64,000 nucleotides of DNA from Pseudomonas sp. MWU15-20650 (GTDB lineage: Bacteria > Pseudomonadota > Gammaproteobacteria > Pseudomonadales > Pseudomonadaceae). Below are positions 16,481 through 23,874 of the stretch, piece by piece. The first letter of the stretch is position 1, and each line of letters begins with the position of its first letter. A model generated the notes under the pieces. The model had not been told where the DNA came from, did no database searches, and was given only the letters and a program-made list of their open reading frames with translations. The position numbers were made by a program, and so were the translations under genes. The DNA lies in assembly GCF_023242475.1 (NCBI RefSeq), contig NZ_JALJFG010000010.1:62001-126000 (forward strand), in the 5' to 3' direction.

Positions 16481-17206
16481 ATGTCGCTACGCGTCTGCAT
16501 CCTGGAAACCGATATTCTGCGTCCCGCTTTGATCGATGAGTACCAAGGCTACGGGCAGATGTTCAAGCGCCTGTTCTCCAAGCAGCCGATTGCTGCCGAC
16601 TTTGTCGTCTACAACGTGGTGCAGGGCGAATACCCCTCGGATGATGAAGTCTTTGACGCGTACCTGATCACCGGCAGCAAAGCCGATTCCTTCGGCACCG
16701 ACCCTTGGATCCAAACCCTCAAGACCTACCTGCTCGAGCGCTATGAGCGCGGCGACAAGTTGTTGGGTGTGTGCTTTGGTCACCAGTTATTGGCGCTGCT
16801 GTTGGGCGGCAAGACCGAGCGTGCGAGCAAAGGTTGGGGCATGGGTATCCACGACTACAAACTCAACGCCAAGGCACCCTGGATGAGCCCGGTGGTGGAA
16901 GAGCTGACCCTGCTGATCAGCCACCAGGACCAAGTGACCACCCTGCCGGAAAACGCCACGGTGATCGCCTCCAGCGATTTTTGCCCGTATGCGGCGTACC
17001 ACATCGAAGACCAGGTGCTGTGCTTCCAGGGCCACCCGGAATTCATCCATGACTATTCCCGCGAGCTGCTGGAGATTCTTCAGACCACCCTGGGCGAAAA
17101 GGTCTACACCCATGGCGTCGCCAGCCTGGCGCGCGACCACCACGGCGCAACCGTGGCGGAATGGATGATGCGCTTTGTGGCACACAAGCCTGAGGCTAGC
17201 GCTTAA
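16481..17206 (+). CDS. Class I glutamine amidotransferase-like protein
   Basis: 241 residues with a single class-I GATase domain. The nucleophile elbow is LLGVCFGHQLLALLLGG (Cys98), and the catalytic His lies in CFQGHPEF about 90 residues later. No synthetase domain is attached, so it belongs to the stand-alone YfeJ/GuaA-N-like group of unknown substrate; gamma-glutamyl hydrolase activity on a small compound is plausible, as in PuuD-type enzymes. The gene is alone on its strand, converging with corA only four bases past its stop (17203-17206 overlap). The ATG lacks a strong ribosome site, but the N-terminus MSLRVCILETDILRP matches the fold. Confidence 0.88.
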   Translation: MSLRVCILETDILRPALIDEYQGYGQMFKRLFSKQPIAADFVVYNVVQGEYPSDDEVFDAYLITGSKADSFGTDPWIQTLKTYLLERYERGDKLLGVCFGHQLLALLLGGKTERASKGWGMGIHDYKLNAKAPWMSPVVEELTLLISHQDQVTTLPENATVIASSDFCPYAAYHIEDQVLCFQGHPEFIHDYSRELLEILQTTLGEKVYTHGVASLARDHHGATVAEWMMRFVAHKPEASA

Positions 17207-18174
17207 AGCCAGCCCGACCGCTTGAAGCTGGCCCACAAGCCGGTGCAGCCCACCGCAATAAACCCGAGCACCGCAAAATAGCCGTAGTGCCATTGCAGCT
17301 CGGGCATGTTCTGGAAGTTCATCCCATAAATCCCCGCCACCGCCGTGGGGAAGGCGAGGATCGCCGCCCAGGCCGCGAACTTGCGCTGCACCACGCTCTG
17401 GCGTGACGCCTCCAGCAACACACCGATCTCGATGGTCTGGCTGGCGATATCGCGCAGGGTGGTGAGGTCTTCCATCTGCCGTGTCACGTGGATCTGCACG
17501 TCGCGGAAGTACGGGCGCATGTTCTTGTCGATAAACGGGAAGCTCAGCTTCTGCAGTTCCTGGCTGATCTCCACCATCGGCGCTACGTACCGCTTGAGCC
17601 GCAGCACGTCACGGCGCAGGCCGTGGAGGTTCTGGATATCGGTTTCATTGAGGGCTTTGCACAACACGTTGCGCTCCAGCTCATCGATCTCGGCCTGGAT
17701 GGCCTCGCTCACCGGCTGGTAGTTTTCGGTGACGAAATCCAGCAGCGCATAGAGTACGAAATCTTCCCCATGCTCCAACAGCAATGGCCGCGCCTCACAG
17801 CGTTGGCGCACATAACCGTAGGACGCCGAGTGACCGTTGCGGGCGGTGATGATGTAGCCGGTACCGGCAAAGATATGGGTCTCGATAAACTCCAGCTTGC
17901 CGTTCTCGCGCACCGGTGAGTAGGTGACGATAAACAGCGCGTCGCCAAAAGTTTCCAGCTTGGGGCGGCTGTGTTTTTCCAGGGCGTCTTCGATCGCCAG
18001 TTCATGCAGGTTGAACTGGCGTTGCAGGTTGGCCAGCTCGTGGGCGTTGGGTTCTTCCAGGCCGATCCACACAAAGTGATCGGGCTTGGCGGCCCAGGCC
18101 GCGCCTTCGTCGAGGGTGATATCAGTGACTTTCTTACCGGCGCTGTAGACGGCTGCCGCAACAACTCTACCCAT
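17203..18174 (-). CDS. corA: Magnesium/cobalt transporter CorA-type
   Basis: 323 residues from the ATG at 18174; a GTG four codons upstream is the alternative. The N-terminal two-thirds form the cytoplasmic funnel (FNLHELAIEDALEKHSRPKL, VLRLKRYVAPMVEISQEL), followed by two C-terminal membrane helices. The pore signature YGMNF is at the end of the first helix (AVAGIYGMNFQNMPE), and the protein ends FKRSGWL. CorA proteins form homopentameric channels for Mg2+, with Co2+ and Ni2+ as minor substrates. The gene converges with the amidotransferase gene, overlapping it by four bases. Confidence 0.92.
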   Translation of the reverse strand: MGRVVAAAVYSAGKKVTDITLDEGAAWAAKPDHFVWIGLEEPNAHELANLQRQFNLHELAIEDALEKHSRPKLETFGDALFIVTYSPVRENGKLEFIETHIFAGTGYIITARNGHSASYGYVRQRCEARPLLLEHGEDFVLYALLDFVTENYQPVSEAIQAEIDELERNVLCKALNETDIQNLHGLRRDVLRLKRYVAPMVEISQELQKLSFPFIDKNMRPYFRDVQIHVTRQMEDLTTLRDIASQTIEIGVLLEASRQSVVQRKFAAWAAILAFPTAVAGIYGMNFQNMPELQWHYGYFAVLGFIAVGCTGLWASFKRSGWL

Positions 18175-18216
18175 GGTGCTGATCACTTCTTGTTAGGAGG
18201 ACAGGTGTTGGGCAGC

Positions 18217-18984
18217 TTAGCCTGAATGACGTTCCATTGGGCTTGTTGTAGCCGTGAGCAAGCTTGCTCCTGCAAGCTCACGATCCATCGCTGTGATGCA
18301 TTCATCCATCTGCGTCTGACAGGCCTGCATCAACTGGGGAACGTCATCCGAAGTCAGGCCAGTGGTAGGAATCGGCGGCAACGAACGGATGAGCACATCA
18401 CCACTGTTCCAACGATTGAGCTGCATGTGGGTGACGTAATTGCTGACACACACCTGCACGATGGGCACGCCCGCGGCAATCGCCATATGGAACGCGCCTT
18501 TCTTGAACGGCAGCAAGCCTTTGCCCAGGTTGCGCGTACCCTCGGGGAACACCCAGATCGACGTGTCCTCATGCTGCAAGGTATGGGTGGTGGTGAGCAT
18601 CGCGCGGCGTGCCTTGTGTGCATTACCACGGTCGATCAGCACGTTGCCCGCCAGCCAGAACAACTGGCCGAACAACGGCACCCATTTCAGGCTTTTCTTG
18701 GCGATACACACCGTGCGGTGCGGGACCACATTGCCGAACACAAACAGGTCATAGTTGGACTGATGGTTGGCGATGATCACGCAGGTGCCGGGCTTGTTGC
18801 GCAGTGAGTCGACATCAGCCTTCACGTTCAAGCCCAGAATCCACATGGCCGGCAGCGCGTAGAGGCGGGCACACAGGCGGCTGTTGTCCGGGTTGAACGG
18901 CCGGCAGACGCCGACGAGCACGCCCAGTACACCGGCGACCATAAAGTGCAGGCTCATCAACAACATACGTAACAGAAAAAGCAT
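18217..18984 (-). CDS. 1-acyl-sn-glycerol-3-phosphate acyltransferase (PlsC-like)
   Basis: 255 residues from the ATG at 18984, which begins a membrane anchor (MLFLLRMLLMSLHFMVAGVL). The frame is open 20 codons further upstream, but that adds basic residues before the anchor without benefit. The acyltransferase motifs are NHQSNYD (NHx4D) and FPEGTRN with GLLPFKKGAFHMA. The enzyme acylates lysophosphatidic acid to phosphatidic acid at the inner membrane. The last 22 residues (RELAGASLLTA...) are encoded by a REP-like palindrome, so the native C-terminus has probably been extended by the repeat. It is likely one of several PlsC paralogues. Confidence 0.9.
   Translation of the reverse strand: MLFLLRMLLMSLHFMVAGVLGVLVGVCRPFNPDNSRLCARLYALPAMWILGLNVKADVDSLRNKPGTCVIIANHQSNYDLFVFGNVVPHRTVCIAKKSLKWVPLFGQLFWLAGNVLIDRGNAHKARRAMLTTTHTLQHEDTSIWVFPEGTRNLGKGLLPFKKGAFHMAIAAGVPIVQVCVSNYVTHMQLNRWNSGDVLIRSLPPIPTTGLTSDDVPQLMQACQTQMDECITAMDRELAGASLLTATTSPMERHSG
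18254..18281. repeat. REP-like palindrome inside the 3' end of the plsC-like gene
   Basis: Outer arms GTGAGC/GCTCAC enclose the 14-base perfect palindrome GAGCAAGCTTGCTC (18256-18269). It resembles the core of the REP arms elsewhere in the window but lies within the reading frame. Confidence 0.6.
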
Positions 18985-19148
18985 CGATACGGCCCATCGG
19001 GACAAAAGGTGGCGCAGTGTACGGATGTGCACTGTATTCGGCAATTGCCCCTACAGACGTAGGAGATAGGCGATGTTTAAGTACATGTTTCAACGTGTGC
19101 CGATAAAGGCGGCCTAGAGCGGCTGCAGACGTTTCCGATCAATTTATA

Positions 19149-19175
19149 AGAAAAAGCCCGACTCAAGGCCGGGCT
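19149..19175 (-). terminator. Intrinsic terminator of the enoyl-CoA hydratase gene
   Basis: On the minus strand AGCCCG and CGGGCT pair around a 9-base loop (19155-19175), followed by TTTTTC. It lies 23 bases past the stop of the enoyl-CoA hydratase gene. Confidence 0.8.
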
Positions 19176-19197
19176 CGGGCAAATCAGGTGTAGGAAG

Positions 19198-19890
19198 TTA
19201 GACCAGGTTATGGCCCTGATCCTGGATGATTGCCTCGTCCAGGGCTTCCAGCAGCGCCTTACGCACCTTCAGCTTGGTGTGCTTGTGGGCGTTCATATTG
19301 ATCTTCTTCAACTGGCGTGCCGCTTCCAACGCCGCGGCATGCAGTTCCTCTGGCGCCACCACCTTATCGAGGAAACCCGCTTGCAACGCGCCTTGGGGGT
19401 TAAACATCTCGGCATTGATCACCGAGCGATGAAACGCCGACTTGCGCAGACGATCTCGCGCCAATTCGATACCGGCGTGGTGCATGGTCATGCCGATCGC
19501 CACTTCATTCAGGCCAATGCTGAACGGGCCTTCCACGCCAATGCGGTAATCGGCCGACAACAACAGGAACGCACCTTTGGCCACCGCATGCCCAGGGCAC
19601 GCCACGATCACCGGGAACGGGTGCGACAGCAGGCGCCGCGCCAAGGTCGAGCCCGACGTCACCAGGCTGATGGCTTCTTTAGGGCCGGCCGTCATCACCT
19701 TCAGATCATAACCACCCGACAGAATCCCCGGCGTACCGGTGATGATCACCACCGCCCGATCCTTCTCGGCCTGATCCAGCGCCGCATTGAACTCACTGAC
19801 CACCGCCGGAGAAATGGCATTCACCTTGCCGTTGCTCAAGGTCAGGGTCGCGATACCGTCTTCGAGGTGGTAGGCAATCAACTCACTCAT
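19198..19890 (-). CDS. Crotonase/enoyl-CoA hydratase family protein
   Basis: 230 residues from the ATG at 19890, preceded by AAGGAA; the open frame upstream lacks a ribosome site. It has the crotonase fold: LEDGIATLTLSNGKVNAISP, the first oxyanion-hole loop GILSGGYDLKVMT and the second CPGHAVAKGAFLLLSADYRI. The C-terminal helices are shorter than in FadB-type hydratases. Substitutions around the usual catalytic Glu positions mean the reaction (hydratase, isomerase or hydrolase) cannot be fixed from sequence. The gene is alone, with its own terminator, and divergent from the tRNA-Ser region. Confidence 0.88.
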   Translation of the reverse strand: MSELIAYHLEDGIATLTLSNGKVNAISPAVVSEFNAALDQAEKDRAVVIITGTPGILSGGYDLKVMTAGPKEAISLVTSGSTLARRLLSHPFPVIVACPGHAVAKGAFLLLSADYRIGVEGPFSIGLNEVAIGMTMHHAGIELARDRLRKSAFHRSVINAEMFNPQGALQAGFLDKVVAPEELHAAALEAARQLKKINMNAHKHTKLKVRKALLEALDEAIIQDQGHNLV

Positions 19891-20159
19891 GACGCGGTTC
19901 CTTGTAGGGTTTGTTATCGATAGGCTGTTTATAGAAGAGCATGCGCAGACGTTACCCACCACGCCCGCCCTGGTAAAGCGCTGTGACTGACTGCCCAGTC
20001 AGACTTTCCCCACCCGCCCACGCGTAGACAGCCCGTAGCAGAGCGCGGCCGCCCTGCCAGACGCATCTCGCCGCTGCCCAAGAATGGCAGAATCAGCGCC
20101 CCTTGCAGGACGCCCCACGGCATAACCGTCTAACCGCATGAAAATTCTGAAAAAAACCT
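19891..20159. other. Intergenic stretch upstream of the tRNA gene
   Basis: About 270 bases between the hydratase start and the tRNA promoter. It should contain the minus-strand promoter of the hydratase gene. No further gene, repeat or hairpin that I can support was seen. Confidence 0.5.
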
Positions 20160-20188
20160 TTGCCATCAGAAAGGCTTTCGACTACATT
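20160..20188 (+). promoter_or_regulatory. Sigma70 promoter of the tRNA-Ser gene
   Basis: TTGCCA (20160-20165) and TACATT (20183-20188) are separated by exactly 17 bases. The following GCGCGCC discriminator is GC-rich, as in stringently controlled tRNA promoters. Transcription would start about 30 bases before the mature tRNA. Confidence 0.75.
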
Positions 20189-20226
20189 AGCGCGCCTCGA
20201 CAGACTGAACTGGTTTGACGAGATAC

Positions 20227-20316
20227 GGTGAAGTGTCCGAGTGGCTTAAGGAGCACGCCTGGAAAGTGTGTATACAAGAAATTGTATCGAGAGTTCGAAT
20301 CTCTCCTTCACCGCCA
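20227..20316 (+). tRNA. tRNA-Ser (anticodon GGA)
   Basis: A 90-nt class II tRNA with encoded CCA end. Acceptor GGTGAAG pairs with CTTCACC, followed by discriminator G and CCA. The anticodon stem CACGC/GTGTG carries the loop CTGGAAA, anticodon GGA at 20261-20263, reading UCC and UCU. A long variable arm (TATACAAGAAATTGTAT region) and the T loop GAGAGTTCGAATCTCTC are both clear. A terminator hairpin follows 13 bases downstream. Confidence 0.97.
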
Positions 20317-20328
20317 CATTCGATGTAA

Positions 20329-20366
20329 ACAAAACCCCTGGTTTCGAGAGAAACCAGGGGTTTTGT
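20329..20366 (+). terminator. Terminator of the tRNA-Ser gene
   Basis: A 17-bp perfect inverted repeat (ACAAAACCCCTGGTTTC and its complement) with a GAGA tetraloop. The T-rich 3' end TTTTGTG serves the plus strand; the symmetric A run would let it work on the minus strand too. Confidence 0.9.
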
Positions 20367-20532
20367 GATTTCTGACCCTGAAAATTATTGTCCGAGATCA
20401 CCCGCGCGGACTCTCCATCCGTTGCCCTACGACATGTGGTCACCAAACCCGATCGTTCACTGCGCGACCGAGCTGGGATTTTGAGCCGCGGGAGTGTCTT
20501 GCTTCCGATAGGGCGTTGCTCCAATTGATGCC

Positions 20533-21573
20533 TCAATGCCTATGCCGATGATGCACATCCGGAAAATGCGCATGGCTATGTCTCATCGGGCTATGAACAT
20601 GCACATGACTATGCGGCTCTGTGGGGTCCCACTCAAAGTCATGTTCATGCTGATGATGTTCATCATGCACATGCCGGTGCCCGTGTTCGGTCGCTTCATG
20701 CAGATGCTCGTGGGCGTGCCGCTCTGTCAGGTGCAGCCACACGCCCACCGCCATCAGCGCCGAGGCGATCCAGAACGCTACGGTTACTGACTCTCCAAAC
20801 ACCAGCAAGGCCACTGCGGCGCCGAGGAAGGGGGCCGTCGAGAAGTACGCCCCCGTGCGTGCGCTGCCCAACCCGCGTAGCGCCAGCACGAACATGACCA
20901 GGCTGACGCCATAGCCGAGGAATCCCACCAGTAGGATCGGCGCCAGTTGCGCCACGCCGGGCACTTGCGCGCCGAGGTAAAGCGCCAGGCTGCAATTGAC
21001 CAGCCCCGCAATCAGGCCCTTGGCCCCGGCGATAAACAGCGCGTCGGAGGCTGACACTTTGCGTGTGAGGTTGTTATCGATCCCCCAGCACAAGCACGCC
21101 AGTGCAACGGCAAGCGGTCCGGTCCAGCCTTGGCTGGTGCCGCCGGTGCCGGTCCAGGACAACACCACGCCGCCCAGCACGATGGCGAGCATGCCGAGGA
21201 CGATGCGGCGGTCGGCGTTTTCTCTGAACACGAGCCAGGCGATAACGGCGGTCAGTACCGATTCAAGGTTGAGCATCAGGGAGGCGGTTGCGCCGGCGGT
21301 GCGGGTCAGGCCGAACATGAGCGCTACGGGCCCGAGGATGCCGCCGAAGGCGATGGCGCCGAGTAACCAGGGCCATTCCGAGGGGGTTAGCCCGGAGGGC
21401 TTCCAGCCGCGATCACGGATGAGGCGTACGCCGGCGAGCCCGAGGCCGCTGCCGAGGTAGAGCAGGCCGGCGAGCAGCACGGGCGAGAGGCCCAGGCCGA
21501 GGCTTTTGGCGAGCGGGGTGCTGGCGCCGAACAGGGCGGCAGCCGCGAGTGCGTGGAGAATACTGAGGTTCAT
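20533..21573 (-). CDS. DMT-superfamily (EamA) transporter with histidine-rich C-terminal tail
   Basis: 346 residues. Residues about 1-280 contain ten predicted membrane helices in two EamA repeats (LHALAAAALFGASTPLAKSL at the start of the first; PLAVALACLCWGIDNNLTRK in the second). The C-terminal 65 residues are soluble and rich in His: HAHEHLHEATEHGHRHVHDE, HHQHEHDFEW, HSHVHVHSPMRHSHAHF. About 25 of the last 65 residues are His, often in HxH pairs, a pattern typical of zinc or nickel binding in metal transporters. Plain EamA exporters lack this, so metal-responsive transport or metal export is possible. Standing alone, the gene gives no hint of the substrate. Confidence 0.9.
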   Translation of the reverse strand: MNLSILHALAAAALFGASTPLAKSLGLGLSPVLLAGLLYLGSGLGLAGVRLIRDRGWKPSGLTPSEWPWLLGAIAFGGILGPVALMFGLTRTAGATASLMLNLESVLTAVIAWLVFRENADRRIVLGMLAIVLGGVVLSWTGTGGTSQGWTGPLAVALACLCWGIDNNLTRKVSASDALFIAGAKGLIAGLVNCSLALYLGAQVPGVAQLAPILLVGFLGYGVSLVMFVLALRGLGSARTGAYFSTAPFLGAAVALLVFGESVTVAFWIASALMAVGVWLHLTERHAHEHLHEATEHGHRHVHDEHHQHEHDFEWDPTEPHSHVHVHSPMRHSHAHFPDVHHRHRH

Positions 21574-21641
21574 GGGCCATCCTCGAGAGTCAGGCCCATG
21601 ATACGTCCCTTGCCAGGGTCAGCGCCCTGACAACGTGATAC

Positions 21642-21977
21642 TTAGTGCGCGGTTTTCAGCTTGATTACATCACCGGAAATCTTGGTGGTGTAGCCGCTGA
21701 GTACCCAAGCCCAGAACCAGTTTTCCTGGACCTGAGTGTTGATCAGTGCGTCGCCGCCTTTTGCCTTGATCGCAGCATCTTGAGCGCGTACGAAACGGCT
21801 GTTCTGGCCAATCGGGATCAAGCCGAACAGCATGATGCCGGTGGCGCTGGCTTCACTGTGGCCCAGCACGGTGTATTGGCTGCTGTCGTATTGCGGGGAT
21901 TTGATGGCGGTACCGGTGCAGCCGGCGAGGGTGAAACCGAGAACAGCTGCTGCAACTACTTTACTGACGTACTTCAC
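21642..21977 (-). CDS. Small lipoprotein
   Basis: 111 residues from a GTG start at 21977, chosen because GGAG lies about eight bases upstream and the product then begins with a lipoprotein signal (MKYVSKVVAAAVLGFTLAGC, Cys20). The mature part (TGTAIKSPQYDSSQYTVLGH, MLFGLIPIGQNSRFVRAQDA, KGGDALINTQVQENWFWAWV) resembles the TRL-like/DUF family of bacterial lipoproteins with the A-hhG-A-ALIN pattern. Its function is unknown. The gene is on the same strand as its neighbours but separated by over 90 bases on both sides. Confidence 0.82.
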   Translation of the reverse strand: MKYVSKVVAAAVLGFTLAGCTGTAIKSPQYDSSQYTVLGHSEASATGIMLFGLIPIGQNSRFVRAQDAAIKAKGGDALINTQVQENWFWAWVLSGYTTKISGDVIKLKTAH

Positions 21978-22037
21978 TAAGTAACTCCATGGACTCAATC
22001 CCGAGATCCAATTCTCGAGGGCGCGACACTTTAATCG

Positions 22038-22069
22038 CTTGGCTGGCAGATTGAAATCGGCCAGCCAAG
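22038..22069 (-). terminator. Hairpin past the gamma-glutamylcyclotransferase-like gene
   Basis: CTTGGCTGG (22038-22046) and CCAGCCAAG (22061-22069) can form a 9-bp stem just past the stop at 22079. There is no good T run after it on the minus strand, so termination is less certain. Confidence 0.4.
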
Positions 22070-22078
22070 GTTTCAGGC

Positions 22079-22432
22079 TCAGGCTTGCACATAGACCCAA
22101 GCGGTCAGGCCCGAGGCCAATGCCACTGAGACCCGCTTGTAGTCCGACACTTCATAGGCATCTGCCGCCGCCAGTTCCTGCTCGTTGATCTGAAAGACCA
22201 TGCCTTCAACGCTGGCGGCTTTTTCCGTGCTAGGTGCGACGATGGGGTGGTGGGTCTTGCCGCTGGTCGCGAGCACTTCGGGGTCGGTGATTTCTACCCA
22301 GCTTTGCGAATAGCCCAGCATGGCGTCCTGCTGCCCAACTAATTCACGGCCGAAGTTGGCCAGTTGCACGGCCTTGTCTTGCAAGGTGCCGTAGGAAAAC
22401 AACAGCACGGGAAATGAGGTGGAATGTTCCAT
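22079..22432 (-). CDS. Gamma-glutamylcyclotransferase/AIG2-like protein
   Basis: 117 residues with the family's opening strand and loop FSYGTLQDKAVQLANFG, the strand VEGMVFQINEQELAAADAYE (the conserved acidic residue lies in this segment) and YKRVSVALASGLTAWVYV. Members cleave gamma-glutamyl or related amide bonds to release 5-oxoproline. AGAGGA lies upstream of the ATG. The preceding M24 peptidase gene ends 18 bases before this start, so the two form a minus-strand pair, perhaps in peptide or glutathione turnover. Confidence 0.88.
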   Translation of the reverse strand: MEHSTSFPVLLFSYGTLQDKAVQLANFGRELVGQQDAMLGYSQSWVEITDPEVLATSGKTHHPIVAPSTEKAASVEGMVFQINEQELAAADAYEVSDYKRVSVALASGLTAWVYVQA

Positions 22433-22450
22433 GTGTATTCCTCTGAGGGA

Positions 22451-23110
22451 TCAGGCGAGTAAGTCTTCGTAGAAGGCGCCGTAGGGCTTGGTCGGGTGGG
22501 CGATCTGGATTTCCAGGATCCACAGACCTGCGTTCGGGTAATGCTCGAAATCGCCCAGGTCCCCGCCACGGTGGATGGCGTGGGGGAAGTCGCTGACACG
22601 GTGGCCCTGGATGTCGAGGTTCAGTTGCCAGCCCATGGCCCGCGCTTGTTCTTCGGCATAGCGGTAAAGCTCAAGGCCCGCGACTTGCTGGGTTTTCCAG
22701 CGCGATTCTACGCGGTGGAACAGTGCTTTGGCGGCGCTGGCGCAGGCGATCATGTCGGGGTCGTTGCCGGTGGTGAAGGTGGCGCCGGCGTCACCTTCGT
22801 GCCCTTGCCACACGGCGCCCATGTCGATGAAGAAAATATCGTTTTCACCCAAGGCCGGGTCGCCCTCGGAGCGTTGCTTGAAGGTCTTGAGGGTGTTGGC
22901 GCCGAAGCGCACCAGCAGCGGGTGCCAGATACGCTGCATGTCGAGGTCGGCGAGCACTTGCTTGCCCAGCTCGCGGGCTTCGGATTCAAGCATGCCGGGG
23001 TGGATGCGTTGGGCGAGCTGGCCGATGGCTTGCCAGGTCATGGCTTGGGCGTAGCGCATGGAATCGAGGCTGTAGGCGGCGCCCACGGCTTCCTTGGGTT
23101 GTGTGGACAC
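22451..23110 (-). CDS. M24-family metallopeptidase-like protein
   Basis: 219 residues, GTG start at 23110 with GAGGAG eight bases upstream. The pita-bread fold of aminopeptidase P/creatinase is visible: LVRFGANTLKTFKQ, IFFIDMGAVWQGHEGDAGAT (the first metal Asp in FIDMG, the second in EGDAGAT), HRVSDFPHAIHRGG (metal His). The C-terminal metal Glu is probably in ILEIQIAHP. It is a compact version without the N-terminal domain of prolidases. It is likely a cytoplasmic peptidase or a metabolite hydrolase; the substrate is unknown. Confidence 0.85.
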   Translation of the reverse strand: MSTQPKEAVGAAYSLDSMRYAQAMTWQAIGQLAQRIHPGMLESEARELGKQVLADLDMQRIWHPLLVRFGANTLKTFKQRSEGDPALGENDIFFIDMGAVWQGHEGDAGATFTTGNDPDMIACASAAKALFHRVESRWKTQQVAGLELYRYAEEQARAMGWQLNLDIQGHRVSDFPHAIHRGGDLGDFEHYPNAGLWILEIQIAHPTKPYGAFYEDLLA

Positions 23111-23430
23111 CGGTATCTCCTCGAGTAGGTGTTAGCGTTATGCTATTTACTATATAGCGAATGGCGAGGCAGCCCAAGGAAAGGCACGGACGCGCTTCTG
23201 TGGTTTTTCTCAGTGGGAAGTGAGCTGACTGACCTTTCGTCGATTCACTTGAAAAGTACTGTATTTATGAACAGTGTCTGACTAGTCTTTGGAGAGCGGT
23301 GACCGGTAGCGATGTGTTAACTGGAAATTGACGGGTAAATTGACGGGTAATATGAGGCTGTGCAGAATCGCGGCATCATTTTTGTAGATGCAAGGTGCAA
23401 AGGAATTGCATCAATTGGAGAGGATTGCTA
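23111..23430. other. AT-richer gap before the Panacea-type gene pair
   Basis: 320 bases. The left part holds the M24 promoter (TATAGT-like -10 on the minus strand near 23150). The right part holds two perfect tandem copies of a 12-mer (23325-23348), listed separately. The base composition drops well below that of the flanking core genes here and stays low to about 24.3 kb. Confidence 0.5.
23325..23348 (+). repeat. Two tandem 12-bp repeats upstream of the toxin-antitoxin-like pair
   Basis: AAATTGACGGGT occurs at 23325-23336 and again at 23337-23348, directly abutting, and a third partial copy (AAT) begins after them. They lie 82 bases before the first ATG of the pair. They could be an operator, or arm-type sites left from an integrated element. 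Confidence 0.7.
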
Positions 23431-23871
23431 ATGCCGAGCAGCATAGATGTCGCCAACTATTTTCTTTGCTTGGAAGGGGAAAGTAGCGAGATCTCGAATC
23501 TCAAAATTCAGAAGCTGGCTTATTATGCCCAAGGATTCAGTCTCGCCCTCCATGGGCAGCCGCTGTTTTCGGAGCCAATAGAGGCGTGGATGCATGGGCC
23601 GGTAGTTCCTGATCTTTATCGCCGCTTCAGCCGCTACGGGTCTGGAGCAATTCCACTTCCAAATGACTTCAACCCAAGTGTCTTTAGCCCTGAACAACAG
23701 CACTTGTTGAATGAAGTGTTCGACGTATACGGTCAGTTTTCAGCCTGGAAGTTACGTCAACTCACTCATGAAGAGACGCCTTGGCGTAATAATTTTGAAG
23801 AAGGTGAATTCAGTCGAACCATTCCTCAGCAGGAAATGGAAGCTTACTTCAAGGAACACCTGGTGAATTGA
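23431..23871 (+). CDS. Panacea-domain (DUF4065) antitoxin-like protein
   Basis: 146 residues; GGAGAGG lies ten bases before the ATG. The Panacea/DUF4065 domain covers most of the protein: SSIDVANYFLCLEGESSEIS, NLKIQKLAYYAQGFSLALHG, PIEAWMHGPVVPDLYRRF and the closing LRQLTHEETPWRNNFEEG. This domain is the neutralising part of a broad class of two-gene toxin-antitoxin systems and is also found in phage SocA-like proteins. A second small gene of unrelated sequence follows after three bases, the expected arrangement. Codon use and GC content are lower than in the surrounding genes, which suggests acquisition by transfer. Confidence 0.88.
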   Translation: MPSSIDVANYFLCLEGESSEISNLKIQKLAYYAQGFSLALHGQPLFSEPIEAWMHGPVVPDLYRRFSRYGSGAIPLPNDFNPSVFSPEQQHLLNEVFDVYGQFSAWKLRQLTHEETPWRNNFEEGEFSRTIPQQEMEAYFKEHLVN

Positions 23872-23874
23872 TCA

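Noticed and set aside
20246..20536. 96-codon minus-strand open frame over the tRNA-Ser gene and its terminator
   Set aside because: It overlaps a certain tRNA on the opposite strand; such frames over tRNAs are a known annotation artefact.
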